Source: an uncultured Clostridia bacterium
Lineage (GTDB): Bacteria > Bacillota > Clostridia > TANB77 > CAG-508
Length of the DNA stretch: 6,479 nucleotides
Direction: 5' to 3'
Assembly: GCA_944386375.1 (NCBI GenBank)
Contig: CALXAW010000071.1
Span: 1-6,479, forward strand
Under the pieces are notes generated by a model. It ran no database searches. It saw nothing but the letters and a program-made list of their open reading frames with translations, and had not been told where the DNA came from. Below, piece by piece: positions 1-5,758 of the stretch. Position numbers and translations under genes: made by a program. Within the stretch, counting starts at the first letter, position 1, and the number at the start of each line of letters is the position of its first letter.

Positions 1-918
1 ACTACCATGTGCTTTTACAACAGGTTTTTTTACTCCTAAAAATAATGCTCCACCATAAGATTTATAATCCATAGCTTTTTTTAACCTATTAATTGCAGGA
101 AGTGATGGAAGTGCGGCTATTATAGAAAAAATATTTTTCTTAAAACTTTCTGTAAGAGTTGTTTTAACTAATTTGCCTAATCCTTCTGTTGTTTTTAAAA
201 ACACATTACCTGTAAATCCATCTGTTACAATTGCATCTATTTTACCAGAAAAAGCATCTCTACCTTCAACATTACCTACAAAATTTATGTTTAACTCCTC
301 TGCTTTTTCTCTTAAAAGTTGATAACTTTCTTTTGTTAAGTCATTACCTTTTGTCTCTTCTGTACCTATATTTAACAGCCCAATTGCAGGATTTTCTATG
401 CCATAAGTATTGCGTAAATATATGCTAGACATTTGTGCAAATTGCAATAAATTAATTGGCTTACAATTTGTATTAGAACCTGCATCTATTAATAAAAGTT
501 GGCTTTTATATGCAGGCAAAATACCAGCTAAGGCAGGTCTATCTATACCTTTTATTCTACCTACTAAAAGTGTAGCACCTGTAAGTAGTGCCCCAGAATT
601 ACCAGCAGATATAAAAACATCTCCTTCTCCTTGTTTTAGCATTTTAAAGCCAACAACCATAGACGAATCTTTTTTATGCTTTATAGCAACTGTTGGTTTA
701 TCTTCCATTTCTATAGTTTCTGTTGCATTTTTAATTTTTAATCTTTCTGATATTTCTTCAACTTCTTTTCCATAAAACTCTTTTACTTTAGCACGTATAA
801 CCTCTTCTTTTCCTATTAATATAACTTCTGCTTTTATTTGATTAATTGCTTTTACTGCTCCTTTTATATTGGCATCTGGTGCATTATCTCCACCCATTGC
901 GTCTAAGAGTATTTTCAT
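1..918 (-). CDS. plsX: Phosphate acyltransferase PlsX, 3' end cut by window
   Basis: PlsX makes acyl-phosphate from acyl-ACP and inorganic phosphate. This feeds PlsY in the first acylation of glycerol-3-phosphate for membrane phospholipids; the enzyme is soluble or peripherally membrane-bound. I translated 306 uninterrupted codons. Family landmarks in order are DAMGGDNAP (6-14), SAGNSGALL (104-112), DAGSNTNCKP (145-154), GLLNIGTEETKGN (180-192), TDGFTGNVFLK (232-242) and YGGALFLGV with KAHGS at the truncated end. Family members are usually about 330-345 residues, so roughly 25-40 C-terminal residues lie outside the window. The ATG start at 918-916 is fixed by AGGAGG at 930-925, 6 nt upstream, and by the typical MKILLDAMGGDNAP N-terminus. 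In many Firmicutes plsX follows rpmF or fapR; here it follows tuf, separated by a terminator and a probable promoter. No frameshift seen. Confidence 0.96.
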   Translation of the reverse strand, partial: MKILLDAMGGDNAPDANIKGAVKAINQIKAEVILIGKEEVIRAKVKEFYGKEVEEISERLKIKNATETIEMEDKPTVAIKHKKDSSMVVGFKMLKQGEGDVFISAGNSGALLTGATLLVGRIKGIDRPALAGILPAYKSQLLLIDAGSNTNCKPINLLQFAQMSSIYLRNTYGIENPAIGLLNIGTEETKGNDLTKESYQLLREKAEELNINFVGNVEGRDAFSGKIDAIVTDGFTGNVFLKTTEGLGKLVKTTLTESFKKNIFSIIAALPSLPAINRLKKAMDYKSYGGALFLGVKKPVVKAHGS

Positions 919-969
919 TGTGCCCCTCCTATTTTTTTCTTCTTTTCTAATATTATTTATAATATATTT

Positions 970-998
970 ATTTTATTATTGTTTTACAAAAAAAGCAA
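970..998 (-). promoter_or_regulatory. Probable plsX promoter
   Basis: On the minus strand TTGCTT (998-993) is followed after exactly 17 bp by TAAAAT (975-970). It lies about 50 bp upstream of the plsX start and just past the U-tract of the tuf terminator. The TAAAAT -10 and 17-bp spacer match the stronger rpsL and tuf promoter candidates in this window. The region is so AT-rich that chance matches are likely, so this is tentative. Confidence 0.45.
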
Positions 999-1009
999 GT
1001 ATTTAATGC

Positions 1010-1039
1010 AAAAAAAGGTTGCAGAATTGCAACCTTTTT
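1010..1039 (-). terminator. Intrinsic terminator of the str operon, after tuf
   Basis: On the minus strand the arm TGCAACC (1023-1017) pairs with GGTTGCA (1034-1028) around a 4-nt loop. Flanking A and T runs extend the stem to about 12 bp. A run of seven T follows (1016-1010). It begins about 20 nt after the tuf stop codon and is the only clear stem plus U-tract terminator in the window. It should end the str transcript before plsX. Confidence 0.9.
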
Positions 1040-1058
1040 AGCTTTTATTGATATTTTA

Positions 1059-2261
1059 TTACTCAATTATTTCAGATACAACACCTGAACCAACTGTTCT
1101 ACCACCTTCACGAATAGCAAATCTTAATCCTTTTTCGATAGCTATTGGTGTGATAAGTTCTATTGTCATAGAAACATTGTCACCTGGCATTACCATTTCT
1201 GTACCTGCTGGTAATTCAATAACACCTGTAACGTCTGTTGTTCTGAAGTAGAATTGTGGTCTGTAACCATTGAAGAATGGTGTATGACGTCCACCTTCTT
1301 CTTTAGTTAATACATAAACTTCTGCTGAGAATTTTGTATGTGGATGTATTGTTCCTGGTTTTGCTAGAACTTGACCTCTTTCGATGTCTTTTCTATCAAT
1401 ACCTCTTAGAAGAACACCAATGTTGTCTCCAGCTTCTGCTTCGTCTAGTAATTTTCTAAACATTTCTACACCAGTAACAACTGTTTTTCTTCTTTCTTTT
1501 GATAATCCAACTATTTCAACTTCGTCAGATAATTTTACTTTTCCTCTTTCTACTCTACCTGTAGCAACTGTTCCTCTACCTGTTATTGTAAATACGTCTT
1601 CAACAGGCATTAAGAATGGTTGGTCTACTGGTCTTTCTGGTGTTGGGATATATTCGTCAACTGCATCCATTAATTCTTTTATTGGAGCATATACTGGATC
1701 ATTTGGATCTGTAGATGTGCTCTCTAATACTTTTAAAGATGAACCTTTTATAATTGGAATTTCATCTCCTGGGAAATCGTAGCTAGATAATAAGTCTCTA
1801 ACTTCCATTTCTACTAATTCTAATAATTCTGGATCGTCAACCATATCGCATTTATTTAAGTAAACAACGATATATTTAACACCAACTTGTCTAGCAAGTA
1901 AGATGTGCTCTCTTGTTTGAGGCATAGGACCATCTGCTGCAGAAACTATTAATATAGCTCCATCCATTTGTGCAGCACCTGTAATCATGTTTTTAACATA
2001 ATCAGCGTGTCCTGGACAGTCAACGTGTGCATAGTGTCTTTTTTCTGTTTCATATTCAACGTGTGCTGTATTAATTGTAATACCTCTTTCTTTTTCTTCT
2101 GGTGCACCGTCTATTTGATCATATGCTGTATATTGAGCTTTACCTAATAATCCTAAATATTTTGTAATAGCTGCTGTTGTTGTTGTTTTACCATGATCAA
2201 CGTGACCAATTGTACCAATGTTAACATGTGGTTTAGTTCTTTCAAACTTAGCTTTTGCCAT
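1059..2261 (-). CDS. tuf: Translation elongation factor Tu
   Basis: EF-Tu is the cytoplasmic GTPase that brings aminoacyl-tRNA to the ribosomal A site. The 400-residue product has the normal family length and all GTPase motifs: P-loop GHVDHGKT (19-26), RGITI (59-63), DCPGH (81-85), NKCD (136-139) and a G5 region GSSLK (173-177). Domain 2 carries VEDVFTITGRGTVATGRVERG-type sequence around 220-240, and domain 3 ends GLRFAIREGGRTVGSGVV (378-395) then SEIIE. Two mild oddities: G5 reads SSL where SAL is usual, and the following stretch (about 180-192, STSTDPNDP) seems slightly long. The ATG start has AAAGGAGG (2277-2270) 8 nt upstream. It is the last gene of the operon and is followed by an intrinsic terminator. 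A 416-bp gap holding hairpin repeats separates it from fusA, and a probable promoter lies in that gap. Confidence 0.99.
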   Translation of the reverse strand: MAKAKFERTKPHVNIGTIGHVDHGKTTTTAAITKYLGLLGKAQYTAYDQIDGAPEEKERGITINTAHVEYETEKRHYAHVDCPGHADYVKNMITGAAQMDGAILIVSAADGPMPQTREHILLARQVGVKYIVVYLNKCDMVDDPELLELVEMEVRDLLSSYDFPGDEIPIIKGSSLKVLESTSTDPNDPVYAPIKELMDAVDEYIPTPERPVDQPFLMPVEDVFTITGRGTVATGRVERGKVKLSDEVEIVGLSKERRKTVVTGVEMFRKLLDEAEAGDNIGVLLRGIDRKDIERGQVLAKPGTIHPHTKFSAEVYVLTKEEGGRHTPFFNGYRPQFYFRTTDVTGVIELPAGTEMVMPGDNVSMTIELITPIAIEKGLRFAIREGGRTVGSGVVSEIIE

Positions 2262-2282
2262 TTAAAATTCCTCCTTTAATTT

Positions 2283-2301
2283 TAGTTAGTTTTTCTAACT
2301 A
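2283..2301 (-). other. Small perfect hairpin in the tuf leader
   Basis: TAGTTAG (2283-2289) and CTAACTA (2295-2301) form a 7-bp stem with a 5-nt A/T loop. It sits immediately upstream of the tuf Shine-Dalgarno sequence, within any transcript started at the probable tuf promoter. It could protect the 5' end or modulate initiation. A short AT-rich palindrome can also arise by chance. Confidence 0.4.
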
Positions 2302-2345
2302 CATTTATAATTTTTAAATTTAATAACTTAAATTATATCAAGCGT

Positions 2346-2374
2346 ATTTTATAACATAATTTATAAAAAATCAA
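2346..2374 (-). promoter_or_regulatory. Probable internal promoter for tuf
   Basis: On the minus strand TTGATT (2374-2369) is followed after 17 bp by TAAAAT (2351-2346), about 85 bp upstream of the tuf start and downstream of the repeat array. A second possible -10, a perfect TATAAT at 2337-2332, has only a poor -35 (TTATGT at 16 bp). A separate tuf promoter would fit the high EF-Tu demand and would bypass the hairpins. Not proven from sequence. Confidence 0.55.
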
Positions 2375-2426
2375 GCTTTTTCTAAAATAATTAATCTAAA
2401 CTTTTTTTAATTTTAATCCTATATTC

Positions 2427-2554
2427 AATTTCGATTAAAATTAGTAGGTTGTGCATTTTGGATTGTTAAGTCAAGACGAAGGCGTATATGGTATACGTCA
2501 AGGTTTGACTTAACAAACAAAATGTGCAAGATGCTGATTTTTATCTCTATATCC
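2427..2554. repeat. Array A copy 1
   Basis: The left outer arm AATTTCGATTAAAAT (2427-2441) is followed by TAGTAGGTTGTGCATTTT (2442-2459). The inner inverted repeat is TTGTTAAGTCAA and TTGACTTAACAA, perfect over 12 bp. The core hairpin has arms CGTATA and TATACG around TGG. The right motif TGTGCAAGATGCTG is at 2523-2536. The right outer arm (ATTTTTATCTC) no longer pairs well with the left arm, unlike copy 2, so this copy's outer stem is eroded. Confidence 0.85.
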
Positions 2555-2679
2555 AATTTCGATTAAAATTAGTAGGTTGTGCATTTTGGATTGTTAAGCC
2601 AAGACGAAGGCGTATATGGTATACGTCGAGGTTTGACTTAACAAACAAAATGTGCAAGATGCTGATTTTAATCGAAATT
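2555..2679. repeat. Array A copy 2, complete outer stem, overlaps the fusA stop
   Basis: The outer arms AATTTCGATTAAAAT (2555-2569) and ATTTTAATCGAAATT (2665-2679) are a perfect 15-bp inverted repeat. Inside are TAGTAGGTTGTGCATTTT (2570-2587), an inner inverted repeat with one change (AAGCCAA facing TTGACTT, a G-U wobble in the transcribed RNA), the CGTATA/TATACG core and TGTGCAAGATGCTG (2651-2664). Two bases of the right arm (2678-2679) belong to the fusA stop codon TAA (2680-2678), so the element ends inside the gene's last codon. Confidence 0.88.
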
Positions 2680-4759
2680 AATCTTTTTTAGCACGAGAAG
2701 CAACAATAGTCTCTAATACTGACTTAGGTACTTCTTCGTAATGAGAAGGTTCCATAGAATATGTTCCTCTACCTTGTGTTTTAGAACGTAAGTCTGTTGC
2801 ATAACCAAACATTTCTGAAAGTGGTATAAATGTATGAATTTCTTGCATTCCATTATTTGCATCCATACCTTCCATTCTACCACGTCTAGAGTTTACATCT
2901 CCTATTACATCTCCCATGTATTCTTCTGGAACTGTTATTTCAACTTTCATTATTGGCTCTAAAATAACTGATTTAGCTTGCTTACAACCTTCTTTGAAAG
3001 CCATAGAAGCTGCTATTTTAAATGCCATTTCTGAAGAGTCTACTTCGTGGTAAGAACCATCTACTAAAGTTGCTTTAAAGTCTATAACTGGGTAACCAGC
3101 TAAAATACCGCTTTCTGCTGCTTCTCTAATACCTGCTTCAATAGCTTTAAAGTAATCTTTAGGAACAGCACCACCAACAATTTTAGTTTCAAATTCTATT
3201 CCTTTTCCAGCTTCGATTGGTTCCATTTCTAGCCATACATGACCATATTGTCCCTTACCACCAGATTGACGAATAAATTTACCTTCTACTTTAACTGCAT
3301 TTCTTATAGTTTCTTTATAAGCAACTTGTGGTTTACCTACATTACATTCAACTTTAAACTCTCTTTTTAATCTATCTATAATAATATCTAAGTGTAGCTC
3401 ACCCATACCTGCTATAATTGTTTGACCTGTTTCATGATTTGTATATGTTTTAAATGTTGGATCTTCTTCTGCAAGTTTTGCTAAAGCTATACCTAATTTT
3501 TCTTGAGCAACTTTATCCTTTGGCTCTATAGCTATATCTATAACTGGCTCTGGGAATTCCATTGACTCTAGAATTATAGGATGTTGAATATCACATAATG
3601 TATCACCTGTTGTAACTTCTTTTATACCAACAGCTGCAGCTATATCACCAGAATATACTTTATCTATATCTTCTCTGTGATTAGAGTGCATTTGTAGTAT
3701 TCTACCTATTCTTTCTTTTTTATCTTTATTTGCATTTAAAACTGTTGACCCAGACTCTAATGTTCCTGAGTACACTCTAAAGAAACATAACTTACCAACA
3801 AATGGGTCTGTAGCAATTTTGAATGCTAATGCAGCAAAAGGCTCTGTATCTGATGTTTTTCTTTCTTCTTCTTCTCCTGCTAAATTTATACCTTTAACAT
3901 TTGGTATATCTAATGGAGAAGGCATAAAATCTACTATTGCATTTAATAGTTCTTGTACACCTTTATTTTTATAAGAAGAACCACAGCAAACTGGTACTAT
4001 AGTATTATTTATTGTACCAATTCTAATACCTTTTTTAATTTCTTCTTCAGAAAGTTCTTCACCTTCTAAATATTTCATCATTAACTCTTCGTCTTGCTCT
4101 GCAACAGATTCAATCATTTTTTCTCTATAATCTTTTGCCTTTTCTTGTAAATCTGCTGGGATATCTGTTTCTTCTATTTCTTTTCCTAAATCGTCTTTAT
4201 GAACATATGCTTTCATTTTTATTAAATCAACTATACCTTTAAATTGATCCTCTGCACCAATTGGTAACTGAATTGCAACCGCATTTGCATTTAATCTATT
4301 TTTTAATTGATCTATACAAAGATAAAAATCAGCACCTGTTATATCCATTTTATTTACATATACCATTCTTGGTACATTATATTTATCAGCTTGTCTCCAA
4401 ACTGTTTCTGTTTGTGGTTGAACGCCACCTTTTGCAGCCAAAACTGTAACAGAACCATCTAAAACTCTTAGAGATCTTTGAACTTCTACTGTAAAGTCAA
4501 CGTGACCTGGAGTATCTATAATATTTATTCTATTATTTTTCCAAAAACATGTTGTAGCAGCAGAAGTAATTGTAATACCTCTTTCTTGTTCTTGTTCCAT
4601 CCAGTCCATAGTTGCTGCACCTTCGTGAACCTCTCCTATTTTATGTGTTTTACCAGTATAAAAAAGGATTCTTTCAGTTGTTGTAGTTTTTCCGGCATCA
4701 ATATGTGCCATTATTCCTATATTTCTTGTTCTTTCTAGTGGGTATTCTCTACCTGCCAT
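2678..4759 (-). CDS. fusA: Translation elongation factor G
   Basis: EF-G is the cytoplasmic GTPase that drives tRNA-mRNA translocation and, with RRF, ribosome recycling. The 693-residue product is full length. G-domain motifs are AHIDAGKT (18-25), RGITI (60-64), DTPGH (82-86), NKMD (136-139) and a G5 region GSSYK (260-264), where GSAxK is more usual. Domain III has GMGELHLDI (451-459). Domain IV has GGKGQYGHVWLEMEP (500-514) and HEVDSSEMAFK (571-581), and domain V has EEYMGDVIGDVNSRRGRMEGM (612-632). The ATG start is preceded by AAAGGAGGG, 7 nt away. It lies 69 nt after rpsG and is clearly in the same operon. Its TAA stop overlaps the outer arm of a hairpin repeat. A normal housekeeping copy, not a tetracycline-resistance paralogue: it has the ordinary EF-G N-terminus and str-operon position. 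Confidence 0.99.
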   Translation of the reverse strand: MAGREYPLERTRNIGIMAHIDAGKTTTTERILFYTGKTHKIGEVHEGAATMDWMEQEQERGITITSAATTCFWKNNRINIIDTPGHVDFTVEVQRSLRVLDGSVTVLAAKGGVQPQTETVWRQADKYNVPRMVYVNKMDITGADFYLCIDQLKNRLNANAVAIQLPIGAEDQFKGIVDLIKMKAYVHKDDLGKEIEETDIPADLQEKAKDYREKMIESVAEQDEELMMKYLEGEELSEEEIKKGIRIGTINNTIVPVCCGSSYKNKGVQELLNAIVDFMPSPLDIPNVKGINLAGEEEERKTSDTEPFAALAFKIATDPFVGKLCFFRVYSGTLESGSTVLNANKDKKERIGRILQMHSNHREDIDKVYSGDIAAAVGIKEVTTGDTLCDIQHPIILESMEFPEPVIDIAIEPKDKVAQEKLGIALAKLAEEDPTFKTYTNHETGQTIIAGMGELHLDIIIDRLKREFKVECNVGKPQVAYKETIRNAVKVEGKFIRQSGGKGQYGHVWLEMEPIEAGKGIEFETKIVGGAVPKDYFKAIEAGIREAAESGILAGYPVIDFKATLVDGSYHEVDSSEMAFKIAASMAFKEGCKQAKSVILEPIMKVEITVPEEYMGDVIGDVNSRRGRMEGMDANNGMQEIHTFIPLSEMFGYATDLRSKTQGRGTYSMEPSHYEEVPKSVLETIVASRAKKD

Positions 4760-4807
4760 TAGGTTTCCCTCCTTTTTTCAACTTAAACTAATATTTATTA
4801 TTATTTA

Positions 4808-4821
4808 TGTGCAGATTGCTG
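4808..4821. repeat. Solitary right-end motif of the hairpin repeat (rpsG-fusA gap)
   Basis: TGTGCAGATTGCTG is identical to the right-end motif at 5471-5484 and differs by one base from those at 5600 and 5729. It lies 7 nt beyond the rpsG stop codon, in the same orientation as in the other gaps. No left-end motif or core is present, so it is either a deletion remnant or a half-site. Fourteen identical bases in a 69-bp spacer are unlikely by chance given the same motif in both other operon gaps. Confidence 0.75.
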
Positions 4822-4828
4822 CTTTTTA

Positions 4829-5299
4829 TTAAAATTTGTAATGAGCGAAAGCCTTATTAGCCTCAGCCATCTTATGAGTATCTTCTTTTTTCTTAAATGC
4901 TCCACCATTTTCGTTAGTAGCATCTATTAATTCACCTGCTAGTTTTTCTGCCATTGTTTTTTCATGTCTTTTTCTAGCATAAATAACAATCCATCTTAAA
5001 CCTAAAGTTTGTCTTCTTTCTGGTCTAATTTCTAGTGGAACTTGGTATGTTGCACCACCAACTCTTCTAGCTTTAACTTCTAGAACTGGCATTACATTTT
5101 CTAAAGCTGCTTCAAAAACTTCTAAAGGATTTTTTCCTTCTTTTTCTTTTATAATATCAAATGCATCATAAACTATTTTTTGAGCAACTGATTTTTTACC
5201 ATCTAGCATTATATTGTTAACTAATTTTGTAACAACTTTGCTATTATAAATTGGATCTGGTAAAACATCTCTTTTTGCTATAAATCCTCTTCTTGGCAC
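4829..5299 (-). CDS. rpsG: 30S ribosomal protein S7
   Basis: S7 nucleates assembly of the 30S head by binding the 3' domain of 16S rRNA and lies near the E site. From GTG at 5299-5297 the protein is 156 residues, the usual bacterial length, and begins MPRRGFIAKRDVLPDPIYNSK as in the family. Other landmarks are IMLDGKKSVAQKIVYDAF (30-47), ARRVGGATYQVPLEIRPERR (77-96) and RWIVIYARKRHEKTM (102-116); the C-terminus is AEANKAFAHYKF. An in-frame GTG at 5329 would add 10 residues but lies upstream of the Shine-Dalgarno sequence, so it is rejected. In E. coli S7 represses its operon by binding the rpsL-rpsG gap. Here that gap is about 460 bp and full of repeats, so such control is uncertain. Confidence 0.98.
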   Translation of the reverse strand: MPRRGFIAKRDVLPDPIYNSKVVTKLVNNIMLDGKKSVAQKIVYDAFDIIKEKEGKNPLEVFEAALENVMPVLEVKARRVGGATYQVPLEIRPERRQTLGLRWIVIYARKRHEKTMAEKLAGELIDATNENGGAFKKKEDTHKMAEANKAFAHYKF

Positions 5300-5306
5300 T
5301 ATTCTT

Positions 5307-5314
5307 CCCTCCTT
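5307..5314 (-). promoter_or_regulatory. rpsG ribosome binding site that fixes a GTG start
   Basis: AAGGAGGG (5314-5307) is 7 nt before GTG at 5299-5297. This placement makes the 156-residue S7 with the canonical MPR N-terminus correct and rules out the longer reading from 5329, whose extra residues would be encoded by the Shine-Dalgarno region itself. Confidence 0.93.
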
Positions 5315-5325
5315 AAAATTTATTT

Positions 5326-5345
5326 GCACTTTATATACAAAGTGC
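5326..5345 (-). other. Hairpin upstream of the rpsG RBS
   Basis: GCACTTT (5326-5332) and AAAGTGC (5339-5345) form a perfect 7-bp stem with a 6-nt loop. It ends about 11 nt upstream of the rpsG Shine-Dalgarno sequence in the mRNA. It could be part of a translational control site or an RNA-processing stem. It is not related to the nearby 129-bp repeat. Confidence 0.45.
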
Positions 5346-5353
5346 TAGGTACT

Positions 5354-5376
5354 CGTGAAAATTAAAATTTTCTACG
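5354..5376 (-). other. AT-rich hairpin in the rpsL-rpsG spacer
   Basis: GAAAATT (5357-5363) and AATTTTC (5366-5372) form a 7-bp stem with a 2-base spacer. CGT (5354-5356) and ACG (5374-5376) extend it past a one-base bulge. With the neighbouring 5326-5345 stem it makes the non-repeat part of the spacer structurally dense. There is no adjacent U-tract suggesting termination. Confidence 0.35.
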
Positions 5377-5415
5377 TATAGTGCTTTATAATCTATGCTA
5401 AATTTAAATGCCTTT

Positions 5416-5495
5416 AATTTAGTAAGAATTACAAGCACTAATCTTTTTTTGCCATAACCTAAATTGTTAATGTGCAGATTGCTGAATTTCATTCG
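5416..5495. repeat. Degenerate, internally deleted copy of the array B element
   Basis: The left junction AATTTAGTAAGA (5416-5427) is identical to that of the full copies (5514-5525). The right end TGTGCAGATTGCTG plus AATTTCATTCG (5471-5495) matches the full copies' right end. The interval is about 80 bp instead of about 111, and the core hairpin and inner inverted repeat are not recognisable. I read it as an old copy with an internal deletion and drift. The right end is certain; the left end is a shorter match. Confidence 0.6.
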
Positions 5496-5502
5496 CTATT
5501 TT

Positions 5503-5624
5503 CAAACGAATCAAATTTAGTAAGATGTGCATTTTTGTTGGTTGTTGCAAGCTGAAGGCGTACTTTGTGTACGTCGAAGTTTGCAATAGACAACGAAAAT
5601 GTACAGATTGCTGAATTTCATTCG
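5503..5624. repeat. Array B copy 1
   Basis: The left outer arm is CAAACGAATCAAATT (5503-5517), then TAGTAAGATGTGCATTTT (5518-5535). The inner stem is GTTG with CAAC and TTGCAA (5545-5550) with TTGCAA (5581-5586). The core hairpin is CGTAC (5559-5563) with GTACG (5569-5573) around TTTGT. The right motif TGTACAGATTGCTG is at 5600-5613. The right outer arm AATTTCATTCG (5614-5624) pairs with 5507-5517 except for one C-C mismatch, then changes to CTATTTT, which links to the next copy. Confidence 0.85.
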
Positions 5625-5631
5625 CTATTTT

Positions 5632-5757
5632 CAAACGAATCAAATTTAGTAAGATGTGCATTTTTGTTGGTTGTTGCAAGCTGAAGGCGTACTTTGTGTA
5701 CGTCGAAGTTTGCAATAGACAACGAAAATGTACAGATTGCTGAATTTCATTCGTTTG
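5632..5757. repeat. Array B copy 2, full outer stem, abuts the rpsL stop
   Basis: The interior is identical to copy 1. The left arm CAAACGAATCAAATT (5632-5646) faces AATTTCATTCGTTTG (5743-5757): 14 of 15 positions pair, with one C-C mismatch. The copy ends one base before the rpsL stop codon (5761-5759). As in array A, only the copy next to the stop codon has the complete outer stem, which suggests it is the founding copy. Confidence 0.87.
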
Positions 5758-5758
5758 A

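Larger units (their letters stand above)
2409..2679. repeat. Hairpin repeat array A (fusA-tuf gap), 128-bp period
   Basis: Two full tandem copies start at 2427 and 2555. They are preceded on the plus strand by a fragment (2409-2426) resembling the unit's right flank (13 of 18 positions match 2537-2554). Through the shared core the copies differ at two positions: T2471 versus C2599, and A2500 versus G2628. They also diverge at the right outer arm. Each copy is an imperfect palindrome. This fills most of an otherwise gene-free gap. No U-tract follows the stems, so it does not look like a terminator. It matches no family I can name; REP/BIME-like or MITE-like are the nearest descriptions. Confidence 0.93.
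5475..5757. repeat. Hairpin repeat array B (rpsL-rpsG gap), 129-bp period
   Basis: The unit 5475-5603 is repeated without any difference that I can see at 5604-5732, followed by a partial third unit to 5757. Because 129 is a multiple of three, reading frames stay open across it, giving a spurious repeated peptide on the minus strand. The copies are imperfect palindromes related in architecture, and partly in sequence, to array A. Identity between copies implies very recent duplication, gene conversion or strong constraint. An assembly artefact would also need excluding. Confidence 0.95.

Noticed and set aside
231..775. Plus-strand open frames at 231-428 and 410-775
   Set aside because: They are antisense to an intact plsX with clear family motifs and have no RBS or recognisable product.
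1048..1782. Plus-strand open frames at 1048-1251 and 1384-1782
   Set aside because: They lie antisense to tuf and mirror its codon pattern; the first also runs through the terminator region. No RBS.
2409..2679. Integron attC sites
   Set aside because: GTTAAGT and ACTTAAC fit the attC core boxes but are in inside-out order, array B lacks them, and there are no gene cassettes between copies.
2409..2679. Intrinsic terminators between fusA and tuf
   Set aside because: The stems are strong but no U-tract follows them on the transcribed strand, so readthrough into tuf is expected.
4261..4738. Plus-strand open frames antisense to fusA
   Set aside because: Low-complexity products with no RBS, fully covered by the conserved EF-G G domain.
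5300..5329. Longer S7 starting at GTG 5329
   Set aside because: The extra ten residues would be encoded by the Shine-Dalgarno region, and the family N-terminus is MPR from GTG 5299.
5475..5757. CRISPR array
   Set aside because: The units are about 129 bp, contiguous and identical, without variable spacers, and no cas genes are nearby.
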